A DNA stretch of 64,000 nt from contig NZ_SPUI01000009.1 of assembly GCF_004522095.1 (NCBI RefSeq), positions 80,996 through 144,995 on the forward strand, in the 5' to 3' direction. How positions within the stretch are numbered: the stretch's first letter is position 1; each line of letters starts with the position of its first letter. This document shows positions 18,668 through 28,862 of this stretch, in pieces. The notes below the pieces were generated by a model, which was not told the origin of the DNA, did not search any database, and saw only the letters and a list, made by a program, of their open reading frames with translations. Made by a program: the position numbers and the translations under genes. Source of the stretch: Nocardioides sp. 503 (GTDB taxonomy: Bacteria > Actinomycetota > Actinomycetes > Propionibacteriales > Nocardioidaceae).

Positions 18668-19509
18668 TGCCCGACCGTCGCCGGCTGGTGGCCGCCGCGG
18701 TCGAGCGGCTGCGCGACGGCGGGGTGGCGAGCCCCGAGCACGACGCCGCCGAGCTGCTCGCGCACGTGCTCGGCACGACCCGGGGGCGGCTGCTCCTCGT
18801 CGACGAGGTCGAGGACGCAGCCGTGGAGCGGTACGACGCCCTGCTGGCCCGCCGGGCGGCGCGGGAGCCCCTGCAGCACCTCACCGGGTCGGCGGCGTTC
18901 CGCCACGTCGACCTCCTGGTCGGCCCCGGAGTCTTCGTCCCGCGCCCGGAGACCGAGCTGCTCGCCGGGTGGGCCGTCACCGAGGCGAGCGCTCACCACG
19001 AGCCGGTCGTCGTGGACCTCGGCACCGGCTCGGGCGCCATCGCCAAGGCGGTCGCCCACGAGGTGCCCGCGGCGCGGGTGCACGCGGTCGAGCTCGACGA
19101 GGGCGCGCACGCCTGGGCCGAGCGCAACCTCGCCGGCACGGGCGTCGACCTGCGCCAGGGCGACCTCGGCACGGCGTTCGACGACCTCCTGGGCGCCGTC
19201 GACGTCGTGGTGTCCAACCCGCCCTACATCCCGCTGGACGCCTGGGAGTCGGTGGCGCTCGAGGCCCGCGACCACGACCCGCACCTCGCGCTGTTCTCCG
19301 GCGACGACGGCCTCGACGCCATCCGGGTGGTGGAGCGCCGCGCCGCCGCCCTGCTGCGCCCCGGCGGCGTGGTCGGCGTCGAGCACGCCGACGCCCAGGG
19401 GGAGTCGGCCCCGGCGCTGTTCGTGGCCACGGGCCGCTGGACCGACGTGCGGGACCACCCCGATCTGGCCGGTCGTGCGCGCTTCGTGACGGCGCGACTG
19501 GCACGATGA
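18667..19509 (+). CDS. prmC: Release-factor glutamine N5-methyltransferase
   Basis: This 280-residue AdoMet-dependent enzyme methylates the GGQ glutamine of release factors. The N-terminal helical domain is followed by VFVPRPETELL, the AdoMet motif VVDLGTGSGAIAKAV, and the hallmark catalytic VSNPPYIP. It overlaps prfA by one base (TGATG), so translation is coupled to its substrate's gene. Confidence 0.94.
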   Translation: MPDRRRLVAAAVERLRDGGVASPEHDAAELLAHVLGTTRGRLLLVDEVEDAAVERYDALLARRAAREPLQHLTGSAAFRHVDLLVGPGVFVPRPETELLAGWAVTEASAHHEPVVVDLGTGSGAIAKAVAHEVPAARVHAVELDEGAHAWAERNLAGTGVDLRQGDLGTAFDDLLGAVDVVVSNPPYIPLDAWESVALEARDHDPHLALFSGDDGLDAIRVVERRAAALLRPGGVVGVEHADAQGESAPALFVATGRWTDVRDHPDLAGRARFVTARLAR

Positions 19510-19513
19510 GGCC

Positions 19514-20173
19514 GTGAGCACCCGCTACCCGACCGGAAGCCCGGACGAGCTGGAGGCCGCGGTCAGCGCGGCCAGCGTGGCGATCCAGCGAGGTCAGCTG
19601 GTGGTCATGCCCACCGACACCGTCTACGGCGTGGCCGCCGACGCCTTCGACGCCGACGCGGTCAAGTCGCTGCTCGCGGCCAAGGGTCGGGGGCGCGAGA
19701 TGCCCCCGCCGGTCCTGGTCAGCGCCGCCTCGACGCTGGACGCGCTCGCCGTCCGGGTGCCCGCCTACGCCCGCGCGCTCGTGGAGGAGCTCTGGCCGGG
19801 GCCGCTGACGCTGGTGTGCCACATGCAGACCTCCCTGCGGTGGGACCTCGGCGACACCCGGGGCGCCGTCGCAGTGCGGATGCCCGACCACCCGGTGGCC
19901 CTCGAGCTCCTCGAGCGCACCGGCCCGCTCGCGGTCAGCTCGGCCAACCGCACCGGCATGCCGGCCGCCACCGACGCCGAGCAGGCCGACGAGATGCTGG
20001 GCGACTCGGTCGACGTCACGATCGACGCGGGGGAGTCGCCCGGCGGCGAGGCCTCGACCATCGTCGACGTCACCGGTGACCAGGGTCGGGTCCTGCGTCG
20101 TGGCGCCCTCTCGCTGGAGCGCCTCAACGAGGTGCTGGAGCCGCTCGGCGTCACCCTCCTCGACGAAGGCTGA
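19514..20173 (+). CDS. tsaC: L-threonylcarbamoyladenylate synthase (Sua5/YwlC/TsaC family)
   Basis: This 219-residue enzyme makes threonylcarbamoyl-AMP from threonine, bicarbonate and ATP for the t6A37 tRNA modification. Family motifs are PTDTVYGVAADA, the K-x-R region around AAKGRGREMPPPVLV, LWPGPLTLV, and the SSANRTGMPA motif. It is short, lacking the C-terminal Sua5 domain. The GTG start is four bases after the prmC stop. The next gene begins three bases after its stop. Confidence 0.93.
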   Translation: MSTRYPTGSPDELEAAVSAASVAIQRGQLVVMPTDTVYGVAADAFDADAVKSLLAAKGRGREMPPPVLVSAASTLDALAVRVPAYARALVEELWPGPLTLVCHMQTSLRWDLGDTRGAVAVRMPDHPVALELLERTGPLAVSSANRTGMPAATDAEQADEMLGDSVDVTIDAGESPGGEASTIVDVTGDQGRVLRRGALSLERLNEVLEPLGVTLLDEG

Positions 20174-20176
20174 GGC

Positions 20177-21388
20177 GTGCGCGAGTACATCCTGGTCTTC
20201 CTCATCGCGGCCGCGGTGACCTCGCTGCTCACCGTGGTGGCGCGCGAGATCGCCCTGCGCACCGGCGCGGTGGCCAAGGTCCGCGACCGCGACGTGCACG
20301 CCGAGCCGGTGCCCTACCTCGGCGGGATCGCGATGCTCGGGGGGCTCGTGGCCGCCTACCTCGTCGCGCGGGAGCTGCCGTTCCTCTCCAACGCCGGTCC
20401 CTTCGTCTTCGAGGACTACAAGCTCGTGATCATCGCCGGGGCGATGGTCTGCGGGATCGGCGTGCTCGACGACATCTTCGACCTCGACGCCCTCACCAAG
20501 TTCGGCGGCCAGGTCCTGGCGGTCGGCCTGCTGACCTACTCCGGCCTGCAGTTCTACTTCTTCCCCCGGCCGGACGGCTACCAGTTCTCGCTGGACCCCG
20601 TGCAGGGGGCGCTGCTCACCGTGGTGGTCGTGGTGGCCACGGTCAACGCGGTCAACTTCGTCGACGGGCTCGACGGCCTGGCCGCGGGCGTGGTCGGCAT
20701 CGGGGCCGCGGCGTTCTTCCTCTTCAGCTACCAGCTCGCCAACCTCAACGCGGCACCCCTGGCGACCACCGCGGCCCTGCTCTCGGCGTCCCTGGCGGGG
20801 GCGTGTGCGGGCTTCCTGGTCCACAACTTCCACCCGGCGCGGCTGTTCATGGGTGACAGCGGCTCGATGCTGATCGGGCTGGTGCTCTCCACGACCGCCC
20901 TGACGATCACGACGCAGTTCAGCGGCAAGGAGCTCACCCAGGGCGCCGACGGCTCGCAGGCCAGCCTGCTGCCGTTCCTGCTGCCGCTGGGGCTGCCGGT
21001 GCTGATCCTGATCGTGCCCATGGCCGATCTCGTCCTCGCCGTCGTACGCCGCACGCGTGCGGGCCGCTCGCCGTTCGCCCCCGACAAGCAGCACCTGCAC
21101 CACCGGCTGCTCGAGATCGGTCACTCCCACCGGCGCGCCGTCGTGATCATGTGGCTGTGGGCCGCGCTGATCGCCTTCGGCACGGTCCTGGCGAGCCTCT
21201 ACACGGGACCGCGCATGTGGCTGGCCCTCGGCGCGATGGCGGCCGTGACCGTGGCGCTGACCTTCGTCCTCCCGCGCTTCGCCCGGCCGCTGGCCGAGCA
21301 GCCTCCCGAGCCCGTGCAGGAGTCCGCGGAGGCCCCGCCGACGGGGCTGGACGAGGACGCGGATTCGGAGCCCTCCGGGACTTTGTGA
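20177..21388 (+). CDS. wecA: UDP-GlcNAc:undecaprenyl-phosphate GlcNAc-1-phosphate transferase-like protein (WecA/Rfe/TagO)
   Basis: A 403-residue polytopic membrane enzyme of the MraY/WecA family that starts a lipid-linked cell-wall polymer. About ten hydrophobic segments are seen. Catalytic motifs are GVLDDIFDLD (Asp pair), NAVNFVDGLDGLAAG, FMGDSGSMLIG, and the cytoplasmic KQHLHHRLLEIGHSHRR loop. The C-terminal 40 residues are acidic and Pro-rich. The last codons and stop lie within the Rex-like operator of the atp operon (21383-21400). The same gene precedes atpI in mycobacteria. Confidence 0.93.
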   Translation: MREYILVFLIAAAVTSLLTVVAREIALRTGAVAKVRDRDVHAEPVPYLGGIAMLGGLVAAYLVARELPFLSNAGPFVFEDYKLVIIAGAMVCGIGVLDDIFDLDALTKFGGQVLAVGLLTYSGLQFYFFPRPDGYQFSLDPVQGALLTVVVVVATVNAVNFVDGLDGLAAGVVGIGAAAFFLFSYQLANLNAAPLATTAALLSASLAGACAGFLVHNFHPARLFMGDSGSMLIGLVLSTTALTITTQFSGKELTQGADGSQASLLPFLLPLGLPVLILIVPMADLVLAVVRRTRAGRSPFAPDKQHLHHRLLEIGHSHRRAVVIMWLWAALIAFGTVLASLYTGPRMWLALGAMAAVTVALTFVLPRFARPLAEQPPEPVQESAEAPPTGLDEDADSEPSGTL

Positions 21389-21400
21389 TAGTTTTCACGA
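21383..21400. promoter_or_regulatory. Rex-like (ROP) operator before the ATP synthase operon
   Basis: TTGTGATAGTTTTCACGA matches the Rex operator TTGTGAA-N4-TTCACAA at 12 of 14 fixed positions. Its AGTT centre is the same as that of the perfect site before cydAB in this window. It overlaps a TGATAGTTT extended -10 (21386-21394), so a bound NADH-sensing Rex repressor would block the atp promoter. Confidence 0.6.
21386..21394 (+). promoter_or_regulatory. Candidate extended -10 promoter of the atp operon
   Basis: TGATAGTTT fits the TGN-TANNNT pattern and lies 40 bases before the atpI ATG, giving a leader of about 33 bases. It lies inside the Rex-like operator and overlaps the wecA stop. Confidence 0.4.
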
Positions 21401-21433
21401 GCACCGAGAGACCCCCCACCAGGACGGCCGCCG

Positions 21434-21895
21434 ATGATGACGACCGAGGTTCCCCGCACTGCCCGTGCTGACCGCGACAGCGGTGTCAGCATGCTGGTCG
21501 GTGCGGCCGTGGCGGCCCTGGTGCTCGGCCTCCTGCTGAGCCTGGTCGGCGCGTTCGCCGCCGGTGCGGCCGCTGCGTTCGGTGCCCTCGTGGGCACGGC
21601 GCTGGTGGTCGTGGTGCTGGGCGGCAGCTCGCTGGCCGTCAACCTGGTCGCCGGCGTGATGCCCACCGCCGCGCTGATGTTCGCGCTCTTCACCTACACC
21701 GCCCAGGTGGTGCTCATGGGGCTGGTGTTCGCGGCCCTGTCCGGCTCGGGCCTGCTCGACTCCACCCTCGACCGCACGTGGCTCGCCGCCGCGGTCATCG
21801 GAGGGACGGTCTTCTGGCTCGTCAGCCAGGTCGTTCTCGTGACGCGGCGCCGCATCCCGGTCTTCGACCTGCCGCCGCAGGGGGGTGAACGGTGA
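21434..21895 (+). CDS. atpI: AtpI-like ATP synthase assembly/accessory membrane protein
   Basis: A 153-residue protein with four predicted membrane helices (about residues 20-42, 45-65, 72-95 and 110-135) and short basic ends, as expected for ATP-synthase subunit I proteins that help c-ring assembly. Sequence motifs are weak, so the call rests on topology and position as the first gene of the atp operon. An adjacent second ATG at 21437 is an alternative start. Confidence 0.7.
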   Translation: MMTTEVPRTARADRDSGVSMLVGAAVAALVLGLLLSLVGAFAAGAAAAFGALVGTALVVVVLGGSSLAVNLVAGVMPTAALMFALFTYTAQVVLMGLVFAALSGSGLLDSTLDRTWLAAAVIGGTVFWLVSQVVLVTRRRIPVFDLPPQGGER

Positions 21896-21925
21896 CCAAC
21901 CTCGACTGCTATTGTCCGGTTCGCG

Positions 21926-22171
21926 ATGGCTCAGGAGATTCCCCCTGCGGAGCACGACGACGGACCTCGCGGAGACCCCTGGCTCGCCTTTGGGTACCTG
22001 GTCTCCGGTGTGCTTCTCTACGGGTTGGTCGGCTGGCTCCTCGATCGTTGGCTGGGGACGTCCTTCCTGGTAGCGATCGGGATCCTGCTGGGTGCCGTGC
22101 TCGGGACCTTCCAGACCTGGGCACGCTTCCGGTTCCCGGGCGATCGCGACACCGACCAGAGTCAGACGTAG
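21926..22171 (+). CDS. atpZ: AtpZ-like small membrane protein (AtpZ/ATPase gene 1 type)
   Basis: An 81-residue protein with two membrane helices in a hairpin (about residues 20-38 and 45-65) joined by LLDRWLGTS, the pattern of the AtpZ family often encoded with ATP synthase. The N-terminus is acidic (EIPPAEHDDGPRGDP). It comes after the AtpI-like gene here, whereas the order atpZ-atpI is the more familiar one. Its role in metal transport or assembly is unsettled for the family. Confidence 0.75.
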   Translation: MAQEIPPAEHDDGPRGDPWLAFGYLVSGVLLYGLVGWLLDRWLGTSFLVAIGILLGAVLGTFQTWARFRFPGDRDTDQSQT

Positions 22172-22205
22172 TGCACGAGTTGGCAGTGACGACACAGGAG
22201 ACACG

Positions 22206-23051
22206 TTGAGCGGCATCGGCAGCGCACTTGTCCCGCAGGCCGCGGGGATCCGGGCGGAGGGCTTCGAGCCTCCGGGGCCGGCCGACTTCGACCTGCCCCC
22301 GATCGGCGGCGACTTCGGGACGTTCCACGCGTTCGGGCAGGAGTTCGTGCTCGGCATCACCAAGCCGATGCTGCAGCTGGTCCTCTCGGCCGTCCTGATC
22401 TTCGGCTTCTTCTACCTCGCCTCGCGCAAGCGGGCGATGGTGCCGGGCAAGCTGCAGTTCGTCGGCGAGGAGGCCTACGGCTTCGTCCGCAACTCGCTGG
22501 GTCGCGACATCATCGGCACCCACGACTTCCAGCGGTTCGTGCCCTACCTCTTCACGCTCTTCACGTTCATCCTGCTCAACAACCTCTTCGCCTCGATCCC
22601 GTTCATCCAGTTCCCGACGTTCTCGCGCTCGGGCATGGTCTACGGCCTGGCCCTGATGAGCTGGGTCATCTACAACGTCGTGGGCATGAAGAAGCACGGC
22701 GTCGGCGGCTACTTCAAGCTGCAGTCCGTGCCGGCCGGCATCACCGGACCGATCCTGGTCCTGCTGGTGCCGCTCGAGTTCATGTCCAACATCATCGTCC
22801 GGCCGGTCACCCTGGCCCTGCGACTCTTCGCCAACATGTTCGCCGGCCACCTGCTGCTGATCCTGTTCGCCCTCGGTGGCGAGTACCTCATCGTCGAGAT
22901 GAGCCTCGCCTACGCCCCGGTCGGCATCCTCGCGTGGGTGCTCTTCCTGGCCGTCGCCTTCCTGGAGATCCTGATCCAGTTCCTCCAGGCGTACGTGTTC
23001 GTCCTGCTCAACGCCATGTACATCCAAGGCGCGCTGGCCGACGAGCACTGA
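22206..23051 (+). CDS. atpB: ATP synthase F0 subunit a
   Basis: This 281-residue membrane subunit forms the proton half-channels beside the c-ring. The essential arginine is in VTLALRLFANMFAGHLLL, and LEILIQFLQAYVFVLL is the other conserved channel helix. The TTG at 22206 is chosen as start because AGGAG lies six bases before it and the longer upstream frame is not family-like. It is preceded by atpI and atpZ and followed by atpE after 61 bases. Confidence 0.95.
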   Translation: MSGIGSALVPQAAGIRAEGFEPPGPADFDLPPIGGDFGTFHAFGQEFVLGITKPMLQLVLSAVLIFGFFYLASRKRAMVPGKLQFVGEEAYGFVRNSLGRDIIGTHDFQRFVPYLFTLFTFILLNNLFASIPFIQFPTFSRSGMVYGLALMSWVIYNVVGMKKHGVGGYFKLQSVPAGITGPILVLLVPLEFMSNIIVRPVTLALRLFANMFAGHLLLILFALGGEYLIVEMSLAYAPVGILAWVLFLAVAFLEILIQFLQAYVFVLLNAMYIQGALADEH

Positions 23052-23112
23052 GCTCCACGCACCAACCCCCAGCTGTACAACCTGAGATAGAAACAACCGA
23101 AAGGAACTCGCC

Positions 23113-23316
23113 GTGGACGGCAACCTCAACATGATCGGGTACGGCCTGGCGGCCATTGGCCCCGGTGTCGGCATCGGCCTGATCTTCGCCGCGTACATCA
23201 GCGGCGTCGCTCGCCAGCCCGAGGCGCAGTCTCGCCTCCAGTCCATCGCGATCCTCGGGTTCGCGCTCGCCGAGGCGCTCGCGATCATCGGTATCGCCCT
23301 CGCGTTCGTCCTCTGA
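23113..23316 (+). CDS. atpE: ATP synthase F0 subunit c
   Basis: A 67-residue proteolipid forming the rotor ring. Two helices are joined by the polar loop ARQPEAQSR. The first helix has the tight-packing GPGVGIG motif. The proton-carrying glutamate is Glu54 in FALAEALAIIG. No sodium-binding Gln is present in the first helix, so the ring is expected to carry protons. The start is GTG with GAAAGGAA upstream. This subunit is the diarylquinoline target in mycobacteria. Confidence 0.97.
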   Translation: MDGNLNMIGYGLAAIGPGVGIGLIFAAYISGVARQPEAQSRLQSIAILGFALAEALAIIGIALAFVL

Positions 23317-23360
23317 CCTCCGTCCTCCCGACGTAGGCCGACCGAACACAAAGGACTGCC

Positions 23361-23960
23361 ATGCAGACACTCATCCCCACGCTCGTCGTGAGGGCCGCCG
23401 AAGGCGAAGAGGCGGAGCACAAGCTCAACCCGCTGCTGCCTCACCTCGCCGAGGTGGCGCTCTCCCTCGTCGTCTTCGGGATCCTGTTCTTCCTCGTGAG
23501 GAAGTTCGTGGTCCCCGCGTTCGAGGCGACGTACGCCGAGCGCACGACGGCGATCGAGGGCGGGCTCGCGGCTGCGGAGACCAAGCAGGCCGAGGCCGAC
23601 GCCAAGCTCGCCGAGCTCGAGAAGCAGCTCGCCGACGCACGGCACGAGGCGGCGCGCATCCGTGAGGAGGCGCGCGAGCAGGGCGCCCAGATCATCGCGG
23701 AGATGCGGGAGCAGGCGCAGACCGAGGCCACCCGCATCACCGAGCACGGCAAGGCCCAGATCGAGGCCGAGCGCCAGCAGGCGGTCACCTCGCTCCGGGC
23801 CGAGGTGGGCGCGCTCGCGACCACCCTCGCCGGTCGCATCGTCGGGGAGAGCCTGGAGGACGACGACCGCTCCGCGCGCGTGGTCGACCGGTTCCTCGCC
23901 GACCTCGAGGCCATCGAGTCGACGGGCGCCGGCAGCTCCAGCGGCAACGGGGCGGTCTGA
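23361..23960 (+). CDS. atpF: ATP synthase F0 subunit b
   Basis: A 199-residue stator subunit. One membrane helix (about residues 32-52, VALSLVVFGILFFLVRKFVV) is followed by a long charged coiled-coil rich in Glu, Ala, Arg and Gln that connects to F1. The first ~28 residues lie outside and are atypical. An AAAGGA site lies seven bases before the ATG. Its stop shares a base with atpH. It is a separate gene here, unlike the fused b-delta protein of mycobacteria. Confidence 0.94.
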   Translation: MQTLIPTLVVRAAEGEEAEHKLNPLLPHLAEVALSLVVFGILFFLVRKFVVPAFEATYAERTTAIEGGLAAAETKQAEADAKLAELEKQLADARHEAARIREEAREQGAQIIAEMREQAQTEATRITEHGKAQIEAERQQAVTSLRAEVGALATTLAGRIVGESLEDDDRSARVVDRFLADLEAIESTGAGSSSGNGAV

Positions 23961-24769
23961 TGTCCGTGCGTGGCGCCTCTGCCGAGGCCGTGGCCGGTCT
24001 GCGTGACCAGCTGGCCGGGGTCCCGAACCCCGGCACCGGCGTGGGTCAGGACCTCTTCGGCGTCGCAGGCGTGCTCCGCTCGGAGCCGGCCCTGCGTCGC
24101 CTGGCCACGGACGTCTCGACCGACTCCGGCGCCAAGGCGGGGCTGGTGCGCTCGATCTTCGAGGGCAAGGTCGACCAGGTCGCGCTCGACCTGGTCGCCG
24201 ACGCCGTCTCGCGACGGTGGACCGCCACGCGCGACCTGGCCGACGCGCTCGAGCTGCTCGGCGTCATCGCCGTCGTGCGCTCGGCCGGCGACCAGCCGGC
24301 CCAGGCCAGCCGCCTGGCCGACGAGCTGTTCGTCATCGGCCAGACGGTCAACGACAACCCCGAGCTCCGCTCGGCGCTGGGCGACCCCGCCCGGTCGATC
24401 GACGACAAGCGGTCGCTGCTGCGCGGTCTTCTCGAGGGCAAGGTCCTCCCGGAGTCGCTGGTGCTGGCCGAGCAGGCGCTCTCGGGTGCCTACCGGACGG
24501 TGGGCCTCGCGCTCGCCGACTACCAGAAGGTCGCCGCCTCGGTGCACGAGGAGAGCGTGGCGAAGGTCCGCGTCGCCCAGGAGCTGAGCGACGACGAGCG
24601 CAGCCGCCTGCAGCGGGCGCTCACCCGGCAGTACGGCCGTGAGGTCCACCTCAACGTCGTCGTCGACCCGTCCCTCCTCGGAGGAATGCGGGTGGAGATC
24701 GGTGACGACGTCATCGACGGCACGGTGGCAGGCAAGATCGACGAAGCACGACGGAAGCTCGCCGGCTGA
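23960..24769 (+). CDS. atpH: ATP synthase F1 subunit delta
   Basis: This 269-residue peripheral stator protein links subunit b to the alpha-beta hexamer. The C-terminal half carries the delta signature LTRQYGREVHLNVVVDPSLL and GGMRVEIGDDVIDGTV. It is about 90 residues longer than E. coli delta, as is usual in actinobacteria, through an enlarged helical N-terminal domain. The start overlaps the atpF stop (TGATG). Confidence 0.93.
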   Translation: MSVRGASAEAVAGLRDQLAGVPNPGTGVGQDLFGVAGVLRSEPALRRLATDVSTDSGAKAGLVRSIFEGKVDQVALDLVADAVSRRWTATRDLADALELLGVIAVVRSAGDQPAQASRLADELFVIGQTVNDNPELRSALGDPARSIDDKRSLLRGLLEGKVLPESLVLAEQALSGAYRTVGLALADYQKVAASVHEESVAKVRVAQELSDDERSRLQRALTRQYGREVHLNVVVDPSLLGGMRVEIGDDVIDGTVAGKIDEARRKLAG

Positions 24770-24820
24770 CGCCGGCAACCCCCACCAAGCAGATCATCCA
24801 GAGTCAGAGAGTAGGCAGAC

Positions 24821-26464
24821 ATGACGGAGCTTTCGATCCGTCCGGACGAGATCCGGGACGCGCTCCAGAAGTTCGTTTCCGACTACAAGCCGGAGGCCGC
24901 CGGCAAGGAAGAGGTCGGCACGGTCGCCGAGGCCGGTGACGGCATTGCGCGGATCAGTGGTCTGCCCTCGGCCATGGCCAACGAGCTCCTCGAGTTCGAG
25001 GACGGCACGCTGGGCCTGGCGCTCAACCTCGACACCCGCGAGATCGGCGCCGTCGTCCTCGGCGACTTCGACAAGATCGAGGAGGGTCAGACCGTGCGCC
25101 GCACGGGTGAGGTCCTCTCGGTCCCCGTCGGCGAGGGCTACCTCGGCCGCGTGGTCGACCCGCTCGGCAACCCGATCGACGGCCTCGGCGACATCGAGAC
25201 CGACGGCCGTCGCGCCCTCGAGCTCCAGGCACCCTCGGTCATGCAGCGCAAGTCGGTGCACGAGCCGCTCGCCACGGGCATCAAGGCGATCGACGCCCTG
25301 ACCCCGATCGGCCGCGGCCAGCGCCAGCTGATCATCGGTGACCGCGCCACGGGCAAGACCACCGTCGCGATCGACACGATCATCAACCAGAAGCAGTACT
25401 GGGAGACCGGCGACCCGGCCAAGCAGGTGCGCTGCATCTACGTCGCCATCGGCCAGAAGGGCTCGACCATCGCCTCCGTGCGTGGCGCCCTCGAGGAGTC
25501 CGGCGCGCTGGAGTACACCACCATCGTCGCCGCCCCCGCGTCCGACAGCGCCGGCTTCAAGTACCTCGCCCCCTACACCGGCTCGGCGATCGGCCAGCAC
25601 TGGATGTACCAGGGCAAGCACGTCCTCATCGTGTTCGACGACCTGACCAAGCAGGCCGAGGCCTACCGTGCGGTGTCGCTGCTGCTGCGCCGCCCGCCGG
25701 GCCGCGAGGCCTACCCGGGCGACGTCTTCTACCTCCACAGCCGCCTGCTCGAGCGCTGCGCCAAGCTCTCCGACGAGCTCGGCGCCGGCTCCATGACCGG
25801 CCTGCCGATGGTGGAGACCAAGGCCAACGACGTGTCGGCGTTCATCCCGACCAACGTCATCTCGATCACCGACGGCCAGATCTTCCTGCAGTCGGACCTG
25901 TTCGCGGCCAACCAGCGTCCCGCCATCGACGTGGGTGTCTCGGTCTCGCGCGTGGGTGGCTCGGCCATGACGAAGGCGATGAAGTCCGTCACCGGGTCGC
26001 TCAAGGTCGACCTGGCGCAGTTCCGCGCCATGGAGGCGTTCGCCATGTTCGCCTCGGACCTCGACGCGGCCTCGCGCCAGCAGCTCGACCGCGGCCAGCG
26101 GCTCATGGCCCTGCTCAAGCAGCCGGCCTACTCGCCCTACCCGATCGACGAGATGACCGTGTCCCTGTGGCTCGGCACCTCGGGTCGCCTGGACCGGGTC
26201 CCGGTCGACGACGTGCTGCGCTTCGAGCGCGAGTTCCTCGACTACCTGCGCCGCTCGCACGAGGGCATCCTCTCGGCCATCCGCGAGTCCCTGAAGTTCG
26301 ACGACGACACCGAGTCCTCGGTCTCCGACGCGTACGACTCCTTCCTCAACGAGTTCGAGACCTCCGACGGTGGCTCGATCAAGGTCGGCCACGAGGCGCA
26401 GGCCGAGGCGTTGTCGGACGAGGAGCACGAGCAGGAGCAGATCGTCAAGCAGAAGCGAGGCTGA
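24821..26464 (+). CDS. atpA: ATP synthase F1 subunit alpha
   Basis: A 547-residue non-catalytic nucleotide-binding subunit. Walker A is GDRATGKTTVAID, and the signature PAIDVGVSVSRVGGSAM is present. Relative to E. coli (513 residues) it has a C-terminal extension of about 35 residues rich in Glu and Gln (EALSDEEHEQEQIVKQKRG). A C-terminal extension of alpha is known in mycobacteria to suppress ATP hydrolysis. A Shine-Dalgarno-like GAGAG lies before the ATG. Confidence 0.97.
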   Translation: MTELSIRPDEIRDALQKFVSDYKPEAAGKEEVGTVAEAGDGIARISGLPSAMANELLEFEDGTLGLALNLDTREIGAVVLGDFDKIEEGQTVRRTGEVLSVPVGEGYLGRVVDPLGNPIDGLGDIETDGRRALELQAPSVMQRKSVHEPLATGIKAIDALTPIGRGQRQLIIGDRATGKTTVAIDTIINQKQYWETGDPAKQVRCIYVAIGQKGSTIASVRGALEESGALEYTTIVAAPASDSAGFKYLAPYTGSAIGQHWMYQGKHVLIVFDDLTKQAEAYRAVSLLLRRPPGREAYPGDVFYLHSRLLERCAKLSDELGAGSMTGLPMVETKANDVSAFIPTNVISITDGQIFLQSDLFAANQRPAIDVGVSVSRVGGSAMTKAMKSVTGSLKVDLAQFRAMEAFAMFASDLDAASRQQLDRGQRLMALLKQPAYSPYPIDEMTVSLWLGTSGRLDRVPVDDVLRFEREFLDYLRRSHEGILSAIRESLKFDDDTESSVSDAYDSFLNEFETSDGGSIKVGHEAQAEALSDEEHEQEQIVKQKRG

Positions 26465-26465
26465 G

Positions 26466-27386
26466 ATGGCCCTCTCGCTGCGTGAGTACCGCGCGCGGAT
26501 CAAGTCGACGGAGTCGATGAAGAAGATCACGCGCGCCATGGAGCTCATCGCTGCGTCCCGCATCATCAAGGCGCAGCAACGGGCACAGGCGGCAGCGCCG
26601 TACGCCCGCGAGCTGACGCGTGCGGTGTCGGCCGTCGCGACGTTCTCGAACGTCGACCACCCGCTGACGCGGGAGGAGGAGGACCCCAAGCGGGCCGCCG
26701 TCCTCATCGTCACCAGCGACCGTGGTCTGGCCGGCGCCTACTCCTCGAGCGTGCTCAAGGAGGCCGAGCGTCTCGCCGAGAAGCTGCGCGACGAGGGCAA
26801 GGAGATCGACTGGTTCATCGCCGGACGCAAGGGTGAGGCGTACTTCAAGTTCCGCCAGCGCCCGATCGTCCAGGCCTGGACCGGCGCCTCAGACCAGCCG
26901 TCCTACGACACGGCCGCCGACATCGGCCGCGTGCTGATCGAGGCGTTCCTCAAGGAGCAGGGCGAGGACGGCGACGTCGACGAGGTCCACGTGGTCTACA
27001 CGCGGTTCCGCTCGATGCTGGTCCAGGAGCCCACCGCGGTGCGGCTGCTGCCCCTCGAGGTCGTCGACGCCGAGGAGGGCGTGGAGCAGTCGCAGGCCGA
27101 CCTGCTCCCGCTCTACGAGTTCGAGCCGTCGCCGGCCGAGGTCCTCGACGGGCTGCTGCCGCAGTACGTCCAGAGCCGGATCTTCTTCGCCCTGCTGCAA
27201 GCGGCCGCCTCAGAGCTGGCCGCCCGTCAGAAGGCGATGAAGTCCGCCACGGACAACGCCGACGAGCTCATCAAGAAGTACACCCGCATCGCCAACCAGG
27301 CCCGCCAGGCCGGCATCACCCAGGAAATCAGCGAGATCGTGGGCGGCGTCAACGCGCTGGCCGACGCCAACTCCGGCAACGACTAG
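26466..27386 (+). CDS. atpG: ATP synthase F1 subunit gamma
   Basis: This 306-residue central rotor shaft has the conserved N-terminal helix SLREYRARIKSTESMKKITR and the C-terminal helix with MKSATDNADELIKKYTRIAN. The ATG at 26466 lies one base after the atpA stop and gives the family N-terminus MALSLREY; the open frame continuing upstream inside atpA is not real. A mid-protein insert around VVDAEEGVEQSQADLLP makes it longer than the E. coli form (287). Confidence 0.96.
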   Translation: MALSLREYRARIKSTESMKKITRAMELIAASRIIKAQQRAQAAAPYARELTRAVSAVATFSNVDHPLTREEEDPKRAAVLIVTSDRGLAGAYSSSVLKEAERLAEKLRDEGKEIDWFIAGRKGEAYFKFRQRPIVQAWTGASDQPSYDTAADIGRVLIEAFLKEQGEDGDVDEVHVVYTRFRSMLVQEPTAVRLLPLEVVDAEEGVEQSQADLLPLYEFEPSPAEVLDGLLPQYVQSRIFFALLQAAASELAARQKAMKSATDNADELIKKYTRIANQARQAGITQEISEIVGGVNALADANSGND

Positions 27387-27404
27387 CAGAGTGAGTGAAG
27401 AGAC

Positions 27405-28861
<1,457 letters not shown>

Positions 28862-28862
<1 letters not shown>

